Source: Ditylenchus dipsaci
Lineage: Eukaryota > Nematoda > Chromadorea > Rhabditida > Anguinidae
Assembly: GCA_004194705.1 (NCBI GenBank)
Contig: SADC01000260.1
Location: 1-64,000 of the forward strand
Length of the DNA: 64,000 nt
Reading direction: 5' to 3'
The notes under the pieces were generated by a model. It saw nothing but the letters and a program-made list of their open reading frames with translations. It had not been told where the DNA came from and ran no database searches. A program made the translations under genes and the position numbers. Shown one piece after another: positions 1 through 10,403 of the stretch (position 1 is its first letter; each line of letters opens with the position of its first letter).

Positions 1-1024
1 TTTTTTCAGAACTTTTTTTTAGCTTCATGCCAAGCCGAATATGGCTGGATCATGCTTTAAGTGCCATACCAGCGCATTACACACTAGTACATAAAGACGA
101 AAAATTAGCAATTTTTCCTCTTGACTATTTTCTACAAGCGTTCTACCAATCTGACGAAGTTTCTGTCTACTTTCGAAAATTAGGATAAGGTATATAAATT
201 TCAGATTTCATTAGAAACGAGTGAAAACACGGACGACTTTAAAAAACTGCTGTACCCCGCTTAACTTGCGTTTAAAACTCACTGGTAAGACAATTTAAAG
301 ACAATATCTTTTACTAACACATAGCAAGTGGAGCCGGAAATCGCAAACAATGATGAACTCTTTAACAAAGTTGTGGAATTCAATCGAATGCTTCACTGAA
401 GCCGTGATAAAAGTCTCGCCGATACAAGTTGCTAGAAATATTCAAGGTTCTTCCCAATCTTTTTTGGATTGATTTATTTTGTTATTTAGGAACAACCAAC
501 TCGCATCCGTGCCTCTATCGACTTTCAGCTCCATCCTCTCTTCAATTAGCCAATGCTTTCGTCGAGGGATCTTGTATGTTTACAATGCTCAGTGGACCGA
601 TGCAAGGAATCTTTCAAGTTGAAACAGTGTAGACTCTCTCTAATCGCATCATTTCAATGCGAATGTCCTGCGTTTACAAAACTACGACAAATACAAAAAG
701 TTGTAAACGGTTTTTGAAACTTAAAAATAAACTGAAATGACCAAATCCAAGTTTTTTCCAATTTTTTTGTATTTTTTCATTTTTTTGGAAAAATCGATTT
801 TTCAAAAAGTGATATCTTACACTTAATTACGAAAATCGGTCCCATATAGTTCCCTCCTGCTCGACTTTTTAAAAAGTGACCCAAAATCAGCTCGTAAACT
901 CATTTTTTCGCATAACACAACATAAACAACATAAGAAGCATATTTAAACCATATTTAAAACCCGAAAAGTAAAATTTGTTGAAATATGTCGATTCAACCC
1001 TCAGTGTAGCGTATTGTGGTCATT
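1..1024. other. No confident gene; low-complexity AT-rich DNA
   Basis: I see no gene I can name. Short open stretches around 330-700 (+) have slightly better codon texture (for example a segment reading PEIANNDELFNKVVEFNRML near 332) but stop codons interrupt them and I could not assemble exons. The motif near 62-80 resembles the end of the TTAA-type MITE seen at 33.4 kb. It may be a decayed exon cluster or chance. Confidence 0.4.
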
Positions 1025-1905
1025 TCAGTGATTTTCATATTTTCTTGTTGGAGCTGTGCAAAAGAGTATCTAAGTGCAAATTACTATAATTGTAAACCTG
1101 TGATTTGTAAAAAATCTTGTCTCGCTCTTATTTGTTATCAGCGTGTCATTTTGTATTTTTACTTTTTACTCGATATTTTTTAGCCGGGTAATGACTATAC
1201 TGAAGTACTTTTCAAATAAAAATTGTGAAATTTGCTAATGAATGGCTGAAAATAAGGACGTGACCGACTCGCCGACGCCATAACCTTGCCAAGCAAATAT
1301 AGCCAACAGGAAACTCACCAAGGCAAAAAAATTGACTCTGGCTCGCCAACGCGAAACGCGCCAACGTCAAATCTAACCAATTGGCGGAACTGCCCAACGA
1401 AGAATCTATCGAACTCAGAAGCTCGTCAACGGCAAAAACTCGCTAAACTCAAAATCCGCCAACAAGAAACTCGCCAACAATAAATTCGATTTAACTGAGC
1501 CCTTGAGACCGGCCATAGCAAGCCATTATCGAATTCCATTGGGAGTTCTTCGTTGGCGACTTCGTGCGTTGGTGTAGATGACCTTGGCGAAGTATTTTCG
1601 TTGGCGAGTCTTTGCGTTAGCGAGTTGGTTCAGTCCCTAAAATATGATATCCCTTTATCTGGGTGATTCACCCAACCGAAAACTGGGAATTGGGTATTTA
1701 AGAAATTTCACAATTTTATTTGAAAAATACTCCGCTAGTCATCACCGGCTAAAAATTACGAGTAAAACTTAAACAAAAACACGAAATTACAGGCTGATAA
1801 ACAAAAAAGAACATGACAAGATATTTTTACAAATTACAGGTTTAAAAATTATACGTAATGTTGCACTTAGAGACTCTTTTGCTCAGCTCCAAAAGAAGAA
1901 AATGT
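1025..1905. repeat. Foldback element with tandem-repeat inner arms
   Basis: The left arm (about 1025-1215) is an imperfect reverse complement of the right arm (about 1700-1905): a stretch around 1165-1200 containing TTTAGCCGGGTAATGACTA pairs with TAGTCATCACCGGCTAAAAA near 1737. Inside the arms lie degenerate repeats of ACTCGCCAACG (about 1265-1480), answered in inverse orientation by CGTTGGCGAGT copies (about 1550-1630). Arms made partly of short tandem repeats are typical of foldback transposons. The small open frames here follow from the repeats and are not genes. Confidence 0.7.
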
Positions 1906-2239
1906 AAAAACCCTAAAAATAGAGAATTACAGAGAATCTCCACAGAATACATGATACAGTATAAAAGTATCAGTGTGTCTTTATTAACAAATATATATTC
2001 AGAAAATATTAAATGTTCAAAGTTTCTTTCTAAATATTGCTGTATTATTGTTCGATTTCAATCTAATGTATAAACATCTGCCAGTATAGTTTTATCATTT
2101 TCCCAGCCATTCTACAATGCAGGTTTGCCATTGCATTGCGTGTGTTTGAAGAACTCTATTTTTTTGAAATTGTGACAGTCCTTGTCTCTTACAATTATCT
2201 AAATAAGTTTTTTTCTGTTAAAATTATTTGGCTCTCTAA

Positions 2240-2740
2240 AAAGAACATATCGACTATACGGTTCGTTTGATTCGAAACCGATAACGCCATCTTGCAGAGC
2301 ATTATCGATTAACGTACAGAATTTGATATTTTGGCTAACAGACCAGAAATAGAATCTGGACAATCAAGAAATATCGGGCCTTAAACTGCCTCGGCTCCTT
2401 GTTGCTTTTCTAAACATATTTTCCGACATCTTACCGATGCAGTAAATCCCTGAAAATTCGACTTTCATTTGAAAAAGGTGCTCGACCAGAAGGTCATTGC
2501 ACTCGCAGGAATAATTAATCGGGTACTACTGTGTAAAAATAGCTTTGAAAAATCCACATACCAAAGCATCCAGGAGGGGGATGAGGTTTGACCGCAAAAA
2601 TTTTGACTTATATATACATTTTATCGAGTCGAATTTATTTTTTTCTGTCTGTTGCTAAAATATCAAGATTCCATACATTAAATCGACTAAGCTTTACAAG
2701 ATGGCATGTCAGAATTTTTGAATCAAGTAACAGGTGTCCC
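2240..2740. repeat. Dispersed repeat, diverged copy of the 60.4 kb element
   Basis: Segments here match the element at about 60.39-60.86 kb in the same order: a stretch ending in GCCATCTTGCAGAGCATTA (2286-2305), then a shared block with AATCAAGAAATATCGGGCC near 2361, and finally ATCGACTAAGCTTTACAAGA followed by TGGCAT near 2685. The outer blocks are inverted relative to each other in both places, as in a MITE. The copies are strongly diverged. Confidence 0.55.
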
Positions 2741-2994
2741 ACAGTGCGGAACGGATTTCGAGCTTGTATCTCCTCTAGTAAGCCTCACTCCAACTTGAGC
2801 ACCTATATCTCAGCCAGAAAAGATTTTGCAAAATTGTTAATAGCATTTTTAAACCCCAGGGTTCCACTTTTACATTTTCAAATTTCACCTAAAATATTAA
2901 GATCGACCTGAAGTTTTCCGATTTTAGAGGGTTCGAAAAAAATTCCCGTGGATCTATCAGAAGAAATACGGTACTTTTCAAATTGAAAGTTACT

Positions 2995-3215
2995 CAGAAG
3001 ACTTTTTGGCACTTATGTACTTCGGAGGGACCGAGGTAAAAGTCTTAGGCTTAGGCTAGACAGAGTAGGCAGCGCATGTGGACGGTCTCTAATGTGTTTT
3101 CTGAGTGAAAAACGAAGTAATGAAAAGATGTTCGATATTGTCTAACATACGCTGGCCTACCCATGCCTAAGCCTAAGCCTAAGACTTTACCTAGGTCCCC
3201 CGAAGTACATAAGTA
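2995..3215. mobile_element. Hairpin MITE with TTAGGC-like hexamers, copy 1
   Basis: The two halves form a long hairpin: GTACTTCGGAGGGACC (3016-3031) pairs with the stretch ending GGTCCCCCGAAGTACATAAG near 3195. Each arm carries TTAGGC/GCCTAA hexamers next to a segment related to the CATACGCTGGCCTACC core found in the other copies (7.1, 10.1 and 36.6 kb). No coding capacity. Confidence 0.65.
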
Positions 3216-4009
3216 CCAACTTTTTTTTTAAATTAGCTTTGATAGCTTTGGTCTTTCTTTGCAAACTACAGGGTGAAACACGAATTGGGAGAGAGGAGTA
3301 GTACAGGCACAAGTACAAATGCTAATTTGAAAAAAAATTGAATTTTTTTACTTTAAAAAATTAGCTTGAAAGCCTGTTTCCAAACTTGAATGCCTTGAGT
3401 TACCGACAGGAGTTCGACTGTAGCCTTATGATATTTTACATATTGAATTAGGGACTAACCTTTTTTCCTTTGAAATCCTTGCCAAGTTTTTTTTGGAATG
3501 TGACACCCTCGTTGTAAGGTGACTTGGCTTTGTAAAATTTTTTAACACACCACTGAAATGTTAATTTTGAAATTTTATATCGCGCGGATGCGTCAAAAAG
3601 TTCTTGCGGTTTTTAAAGCAGTAGAATTAGTGAAAAAAGTGTCGAAGAGACTTAAAAGTTTATAAAACATTTTAGATTTTGAAAGCTGAACCGAATACAG
3701 ATCTGTTGTTAGAATCACGCTTTATCCGCGCAAAAAATACCTGAATTCGACCACCCCATCACTCAATAACCATCTAAAACCACCCAAAATATCCTAAACC
3801 ACTTCACATCACCGAGATTCCGCCCGAGTATATAGAAATCACGCGAAATCTTTCTTTGGATTATACTAGAAATACTACAGTTGTCAATGTACATTATCGA
3901 AGCAAAGTTTTCATCCAATCAGTTTTCCCTCATCGCTAACTGTACGTTAGAAGGGCATGTTGCCGCCGATGGAAATATTTTGAAAGGTGGGTACCACGTC
4001 AATTCAAAA

Positions 4010-4700
4010 AAGAGGCGCTACTTGCATATACCCCCCCCCCCCAAATCAACTTTTTTTTAATGTTCCAAACACCCTATATCGCGACCTAAAATCGCTCGGG
4101 AGTTCAAAGAAGACATTATTTTTTGAGTTCTGGTTAATAAAAAATTGAGTTTCTGGACCACCAAAAAGTACCCATTTTGACCATTTTCGAAGGATTTAAG
4201 GCTGTATCAGGGTGGAAATAGACCAAAAGGGACCAATTTTGAACAAAAAGGAAGATGTTGAACATAGTTTTGTTGACTGGGGCCTACCGCATAAATAAAC
4301 TCTGGTATGCAAACATTTTTATGCATCCAGAGTCACTTTCGAGTGATTTGCGTCTAAGGCATGTGGGTGTGCGCATCTCAACCCCAAGCAACCAAGCCCC
4401 CTGCGCCCGAAGGGGGCGCAGGGGCTTGGTGGTTAGAGATGCGCGCACTCACATACCTTAGACATAATTCCGAGAAGATCTTGAACAAAAATGCATTTAG
4501 AGACTATTTGCCCAGCTCAGGGACCAAAACATGCCAAAACAGGCAAATGGTCGAAATTTCAAAATGTCCAAAACTCAATTTTTTATTAACCAGAACTCAA
4601 AATAATGTCTTTTTTGAACTCCCGAGGCAATTTTAGGTCGATATAGGGGTTTGGAACATTTAAAAAAAAAGTTGATTGGGGGGGGTATATGCAAGTAGCG
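4010..4700. mobile_element. Large palindromic MITE, poly-C/CTGCGCC family, copy 1
   Basis: The outer arms of about 150 bp are reverse complements: TGCATATACCCCCC...AAATCAACTTTTTT (4023-4055) against AAAAAGTTGATTGGGGGG and TATATGCA (about 4665-4695). A second, inner palindrome (about 4325-4470) contains GTCTAAGG, GCGCATCTC and CCCCCTGCGCC with their complements GAGATGCGCGC and CCTTAGACAT. Open frames here are artefacts of the palindrome. Related copies lie at 12.7, 15.9, 32.4 and 38.2-38.8 kb. Confidence 0.8.
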
Positions 4701-4783
4701 TCAAAAAAGAATTATTTTAAAATAAATTTAGTTGGGTACCCTGCGGGGAGTAAGTGATCAAAAACACTCCTTTGCTTAATAGC

Positions 4784-4965
4784 ATCGTGGCCTAGTGGTT
4801 AGCGGCGGCGAACTGCAAATTTGTCGTTGCTTCGATTCGCACTGAAGGTAAAATTTTCCTGACTTTTTCGAAATTTCTCAAATTAATTCTCGTTTGAATT
4901 ACGCTGGTACCCGCCTTTCCAAATATTCCCATCGGAGACGAGAATGCTCTTTTTAAGGGGCATGC
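4784..4965 (+). mobile_element. tRNA-derived SINE, copy 1
   Basis: The head looks like a tRNA: the box A region GTGGCCTAGTGGTTAGCG (4788-4805) and a box B-like GCTTCGATTCGCA about 30 nt downstream, with a possible anticodon arm between (loop CTGCAAA, which would read GCA). The T stem does not pair well, so it is not a functional tRNA. A body follows with TTCTCGTTTGAATTACGCTG and a tail ACCCGCCTTTCC...GCTCTTTTTAA. The same head-body-tail order, reversed, occurs at 48.66-48.82 kb, and similar tails at about 3.96 and 52.9 kb. Confidence 0.6.
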
Positions 4966-5416
4966 CGGCGCCAATAAAAGGTGGTGCCGGGATTCAAAAG
5001 TTTCTCCGCATCATTGAATTTCTATTAACTTGGTTTTTAACAAAAGCAGCCCTAGAATTTAATTTTAGGTGTGGTATGTTAGAAACCAAGTTGGAAAATA
5101 TGTACAGAGTTCAATTATTAGGAAAATTGTTTTGAATCCCGCACCACCTCTTATTAGTGTGGGCATGCTCCTTAATAACTGTGAATTTTTTGCATAAAAT
5201 AGACATTATTAATGATTCACGTTAATAACTGTAAAAGGTTTTGGACAAACTTTGCAGTTCACGACTTACAGCATGTTATTGTAAGGGAAGGGGATTTGCG
5301 GCTGCAAATAATACCGAAATCGAATGAGGATTGTCCTGTGTGGAATAGTTTTGACCGAAAAAGAGTGGGAACTAGTCGTATAACTAGCTGATTTGTGTTG
5401 CTGACCCGTCTGTGAG

Positions 5417-6150
5417 ATGTGTAGTGAGAGATTTATTTCCTCTGTTCAGATATTGAAGCTCTCAATGCATTCCGCAAAGATTGAAGAAGTGAAAGGTGAG
5501 CTCGTACTGAAGTTGGACCCCGCTCTGAAGCGCCTCGTCTCGAATGATCCTGGTGCCTTAGTGTGGCTGAAAACCTACGTGGAGTGCGCCTGCTGTGAAT
5601 CGGAAGCCGCTGCTGGACCGGACTCTGGCAAAACAATGGGAGTTGCAGGTTAGTAAGCTTTTAGATTTACCCGTGTCTGAAAAGGGGGAGTTGACCGAAA
5701 CGGAAGTGGGTGAAGTCTTGACCGTCTGTGGTGTAGAGCGTGGGGAGGTTGTGACCGACTTGAAGTGTGTGACCCGTCGAAGTGATGTGCTCGCGAGTGG
5801 ACCGTGCTCTAGCCTTGGTGGTGGATCTGGCCTGCCTGCTGCTCCTGAAGTCTCGCTGGTGGATGGCGCTCCTGGTCTTGCTGCCACTGCTGGTGCCTGG
5901 ATCCCCGCAACCCGTGAAGATCCACTGACCTCTGGTTTAGATGAAGAATGCTCCAAGCTGGCCTCTGGGTTTTTTGGAATTGGACGAAGCTTGTGGTGCC
6001 TGCCTGCCGACGTGGACTCGATGGGACCGAAGAATGCTCAAGAAGAAGAAAATGCCTGTTGTGGCAAATAGTCCTCTGTGTGGTGTTTGTGCTTGTGTAT
6101 GTCTGTGTAAGTCGGTGGTAGTTAATAAAGAAGTGACTCGTGTCTGTGTG
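5417..6150 (+). CDS. GC-rich coding island, unknown protein
   Basis: This block is much richer in G+C than its surroundings and reads as protein on the plus strand. The first part (5417-5653) runs from MCSERF through LVLKLDPALKRLVSNDPGA; a second frame (about 5600-6071) continues with LLDRTLAKQWELQVSKLLDL, an acidic SEKGELTETEVGEVL segment and a Gly/Ala/Pro-rich tail. The frames join sensibly if one base is gained or lost near 5600-5640. There is no intron signal, and an AATAAA-like AATAAAG follows at about 6124, so it could be a retrogene, a gag-like ORF or a single-exon gene. No domain recognised. The long minus-strand frame over the same DNA is probably its shadow. Confidence 0.4.
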
Positions 6151-6366
6151 AAAGGAGCGCTTGTAAGGGCGAAAGGCGTTCATTTTATTTTTTTTTACTG
6201 GGCATCAACCCAACCCTTACTAATACTATCTAACTCTAGCCGAATCGTGCGAAGTTTTTGTGCATATTGACCAAGGCAATATCCAGCGTCGACTGTCGAA
6301 TATGAGTTTTTACGGATCGAATCACAGTTGCAAGACTTTTTTTAATGAAAAAAAGAGAAAAAATTT

Positions 6367-8750
6367 TCATTCGAAAATTGCAATATTCTGACTTACTACA
6401 TATTTTGCTTTTGAAATGCTTGACATTCTGCATTCTTGCACGACTGGGTAGCAATCTTTATCACTGGTGCATTTTACACCCTTAATTTTGTCTGCCTTTT
6501 CTATCTTCACATCTTTAAGATCTGAAAAAATTGAAGTTAATTAGTACGTATCAAGATTAGGACAGGTAGTATTAAAACTAAAAAACAAACTGCTTTTTGA
6601 CTAAAAAAGTTTTGTTACGTAAAAATATCGCCGCCGGCGCTCATGAGGTGTCATTTTCAACAATGAAGGGGTCAAGTTTCAGATTTGCCTACGGTTCCCA
6701 CTTTCATGAGTGACAGCGCTTTGAAAAATTTTACGCCAACGGCATTTTTAATTTGGGTGCTAGAGCCAGCGCTGGCGCTAAAAAGCTTAAAGGTTGCTTA
6801 ACCCTAATTCTGGTGAATCATCAAAAAAAGGTCTTTTAGAGCCCTGAAAAGACCACATACTTTGGCAAGTTAAAGTCACAATTTTTTAAAAAAGTTCAAT
6901 TTTTTAAATAAAAAACTATTAAGAAATTTTCGAAATGTATCATATTTAGGGTTGTCAAAAAGACTGAAGCTTTCGATTCAAGAATTCGAAAAGTCGACTA
7001 AGTCAGAGGGTCGACTCGGAAGTCGAAAGTCGTAATTTTCTACTCGAAAGGTGCCATATTTGAGAACCAGTCCCATTATTTTGCCTTGGTCCTCCTGTTG
7101 ATTTTTTGTGCATTTTTAAGCTTCAGGTTTAGGCAAGGGCAGGCAAGCGTATGTTAGGACAGACTCAAGCATATCTTAGACTTATGTTTGAGTCCGTCCC
7201 ACATACGCTGGCCTTTTCTTGCCTAAAGCCTAAAGCCTAAAGATGCACAAAAATCAACATGGGGACCAAGGCAAAAAATAGGACCGATTCTCATATAGGC
7301 CCAAAGGTCGACTCGAAAGTCGTAAATTTCCGACTTTCGACTAAAAAAGACGAACTAAACGAATTTTACCCTAATCATATTGAGCCTGAAAAAGTAGTTC
7401 ACTTTCAACAAATTAGAAAGTGGGGGCTTCTAATAGATGGGCGCTTGCTATATCTTTCATTATACTCTCTTTTTAAAATGTCAATAAATTTATTATATTA
7501 AAGAAATATTTTTTGAACAAATACTTACTTTTTTGAGCCACGTCAAAGTACTTATCCTTTGGGCCACATCTTTTAATTTTAGGAATACAAAATCTACAGG
7601 AACTCATTTTTTGACATTGTTTGTTAGTGGTGCATTTGCTAATAAAACATTTAGCAAAGTTTTGATCCGTCCAACTAAACCCCGCTGTTTGCGGGTCCAA
7701 CTTCGAGTAGGTCTAGTGAACCTTTTCCATCTCAATGTGCTCTTTTTATCTCTATTCTTTTTAGTGGTTTTTTTCCTTTTACGAGTAGTCGTTTTTCTTT
7801 TGAACTTAGGGGTTGACTTCTTTCCTTTCGGCACTTTTGGTTTCTTAGTAGGTACGCCGCCTTAAATACGTATAGAAATATTTTCTGAGATTTTTTTTAC
7901 AAACCTTTCAACGACAAGTTATACATATAACTGCTTGAGCTGTGAAAAGTAAACCACTCAAAATTTCATTTAGTTTTAGCATCTTAACATTTTTAAATGA
8001 GCTAAACATAAAAAGTATCTCTATAGCCATGCCTGGGTTTGACCGCACGAATGTTTCACCATTTTTGGGTGGTGTTATATCAAAGGGATTTTATATCAAG
8101 GATGTTGTTGTATCCAGGTTCGACTTATTTGGAATATATCAAAAGTCAGGTTAGGGACTAAAGCATCAAAAAATGGAACCGCTGTGATCAACTCAGGGAT
8201 AATATTTGTGTTAAGCTCATTTGAAACGTGAAAAAATATGACAGCGCATAAAAGTTTCAACGCTTTCTATTTCACAGTCCAGGCAGTATCCTTGCAAACA
8301 CAATGAGAATCTTCAGAGTGTGCTTGAACGTAAATTTTTTTCTTATGTGCTTTTTGAGATTTTTAAATTTTTTTTCACTCATATAACTATTTTTAATCTT
8401 AAATAAATTAGGTGGCTCTATATGTGTTTGAGATTTCTCTTGGAAGACCGTGAAAAAGCACCATGAGAGACCAAGGCATATTTTAGGGGGTAGTCAAAGG
8501 GCACCATAAAATGCACAGAGCCACTTAGAATGTTAAGATAAAAGTCGAAAACAAAATAGACACTGTAAGTTTTACTTTAAACTTTGTCAAGATGTTTTAC
8601 TTATTATATAAATATAGAATAAAGTCATTTTTATCATATTTACATACCTTTATTGCCTTCTTTACTTTTCGCTTCTACTTGTTGCTCAGAAATTATTGAT
8701 AAAAGTATAAAACCAACTAACACAATAACGATTAGACTTCCAAAGCTCAT
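6367..8750 (-). CDS. Small secreted cysteine-containing protein, three exons
   Basis: Exon 1 (8750-8648) begins MSFGSLIVIVLVGFILLSII, a classic signal peptide, and ends in a good donor (G|GTATGT). Exon 2 (7860-7529) carries a very basic stretch (VPTKKPKVPKGKKSTPKF, then TTTRKRKKTTKKNRDKKS) followed by a Cys cluster, CFISKCTTNKQCQKMSSC and FCIPKIKRCGPK. The frame slips by one base between these parts, near the GGGG at about 7682; adding one G restores it and also makes the exon phase match exon 3. Exon 3 (6521-6367) gives VKCTSDKDCYPVVQECRM and stops; a GTAAGT inside it could instead be a donor to a further exon. The spacing suggests a disulphide-rich extracellular peptide, but I do not recognise the family. 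The intron between exons 2 and 3 contains a hairpin MITE. Confidence 0.65.
7075..7275. mobile_element. Hairpin MITE with TTAGGC-like hexamers, copy 2
   Basis: The ends are complementary: TGCCTTGGTCCTCCTGTTGA (7082-7101) against TCAACATGGGGACCAAGGCA (about 7254-7273). The arms hold GGTTTAGGCAAGGGCAGGCA and its partner TTGCCTAAAGCCTAAAGCC. It sits in the second intron of the secreted cysteine-containing gene. Confidence 0.8.
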
Positions 8751-9007
8751 GATAATAAGAAATTTATTGCAAGTTAAGCATCGAAACTAACATTAAATGT
8801 ATGACACGTCATTTTTTGGAATACTTTAACAGAAAAATTTCTATGTCAATAATGTGCTTCGATCGTATTAATTATTTATTAGCATTTTTAAGTAGCTGAA
8901 TTAATTTTTTTTTATACATAGAGGTTCAGATCGTATTCAAGTGGTACTTATGAGGTTGGTACCCGCCTCTCAAGGTAGAATTTTTGGCTCTATATGTGTT
9001 AGAGGGT

Positions 9008-9810
9008 ACACCCAAAAAATGCCTTAGTCCCTCCTGTTGGTTTTTTTGCATAAAAAATATTTTCTTCTAGCCTTAGAAACTACTTTCTACCACTTTTAAG
9101 CAAAAAAATTGACTTAGTTCCACAAGCTGATATAGGTTTAGGCAAGAGGAAGGCCGTGGTACATTAGGACAACTCAAACATGTTTTTTTACTTTTTCAAC
9201 TTCAAAAAGCATGTTTGAAACTGTCCTAACATTAACTGGTCTACCCTTGCCTAAGCCTTGAGCTAAAGGCCGAGCTACAATGGTCGTGTCTGACTGTGCC
9301 TGTCGCGTTTTGGTGGCTACAATGGATGGCTGAACGCGACAGCAAAACCCGACAATCAAGCGCCACAGCCAAGCGTGACAGTCACAGTGTGGCTACAATG
9401 AAAGTCTAGAGGCGACACTCAGGTGCGACAGTCAGACGCGACAGTCACAGTGTGATTACAATGAAGACAAGCAAGGGCTAAACGCTACAGCCAAACGCGA
9501 TAGCCACACTGCCTCATTGTAATCACACTGTGACTGTCGCGTCTGGCTGTTACGCCTGAGTGGCGCTTCGGACTGTCGCGTCTAGCCTTTCATTGTAGCC
9601 ACACTGTGATATTCGCGTTTGGCGGTTGCATTCAACAGTCGCGTCTGACTGTTGGGTTCAGCCTCCCATTGTAGCCACCCTCGATGGCAACAGTCAAACG
9701 CGACAACTAAACCCGACTATTTTAGCCAACGCTTAAAAATAACAATATTTGAGAACAAAGATTTGTGTCAAAAAAAACAGAGTGCACCAAGGCATTTTTT
9801 TGGGTATGCC
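9008..9810. mobile_element. Hairpin MITE, copy 3, interrupted by a foldback element
   Basis: The left end (TGCCTTAGTCCCTCCTGTTG, about 9020) and right end (GTGCACCAAGGCATTTTTTT, about 9782) match the other hairpin MITEs, as does the GGTTTAGGCAAG / CTTGCCTAAGCC core (9133-9258). The right half is separated from the core by the palindromic foldback at 9262-9720, so the foldback appears to have inserted into this MITE. Confidence 0.65.
9262..9720. repeat. GTCGCG-rich palindromic foldback
   Basis: About 460 bp built from many copies of GCGACAGTCAGACGCGACAG-type units and of CACAGTGTGGCTACAATG, reversed across a centre near 9490 (TCATTGTAATCACACTGTGA on the right half). It is much richer in G+C and CpG than its surroundings. 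No open frame of note. Confidence 0.75.
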
Positions 9811-10009
9811 ATGCAACACATTTAAAGTCGAATTTTTTATTTCAGCAACACAAAACAGAAAACACAAAAGATGGCATTATCACAATTTCTGAATTGAATC
9901 GGTCTCCCTGCTAGTACTATCTATTTCTTGAAAAATGACCAAACTTTGAAAAAATGAAAAAAAATTTATAAAACGTATCAACACGATTGAAAAACAATGA
10001 AGGGTTATT

Positions 10010-10205
10010 TTGCCTTGGTCCCGGTGGTTGTTTTTAATGTGATTTTTTAGGCTAAAACTTGGGCAAGGGTAGGCCAACGTATGTAAGAATGGACTTGAAC
10101 ATGAGTCTGAGATATGTTTAAGCCGTCCTAACATACGCTAGCCTACATTTGCCTAAGCCTGAAGCCTAAAAAAGTCCTAAAAAACACCAGGAGGGACCAA
10201 TGCAA
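10010..10205. mobile_element. Hairpin MITE with TTAGGC-like hexamers, copy 4
   Basis: Ends TGCCTTGGTCCCGGTGGTTG (10010) and CACCAGGAGGGACCAATGCA (about 10185-10204) are inverted; the arms carry AGGCCAACGTATG and CATACGCTAGCCTAC with GCCTAAGCCTGAAGCCTAAA. Same family as the copies at 7.1, 9.0 and 36.5 kb. Confidence 0.8.
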
Positions 10206-10403
10206 AAAAAACACATCATTGTGAAATAGAGCAAAAAATTTATACTCACAAAAAACATTTTTCAGCATGAAAACATCAAATTAACTTAATTTTTCTTATG
10301 TATTTTTAAGAACATCACTCCTTTGTTGTCTTTTGGTTCAAAGACTAAATCCAAATTTTTTTGTAGAGTGTTTCGAAAGCCTTATTTTTAACATGAAATG
10401 GTG

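Noticed and set aside
5558..6183. Long minus-strand open frames over the GC-rich island
   Set aside because: They overlap the plus-strand frames, are rich in Ser/Pro/Arg as expected of an antisense shadow of GC-rich coding DNA, and lack splice or start context.
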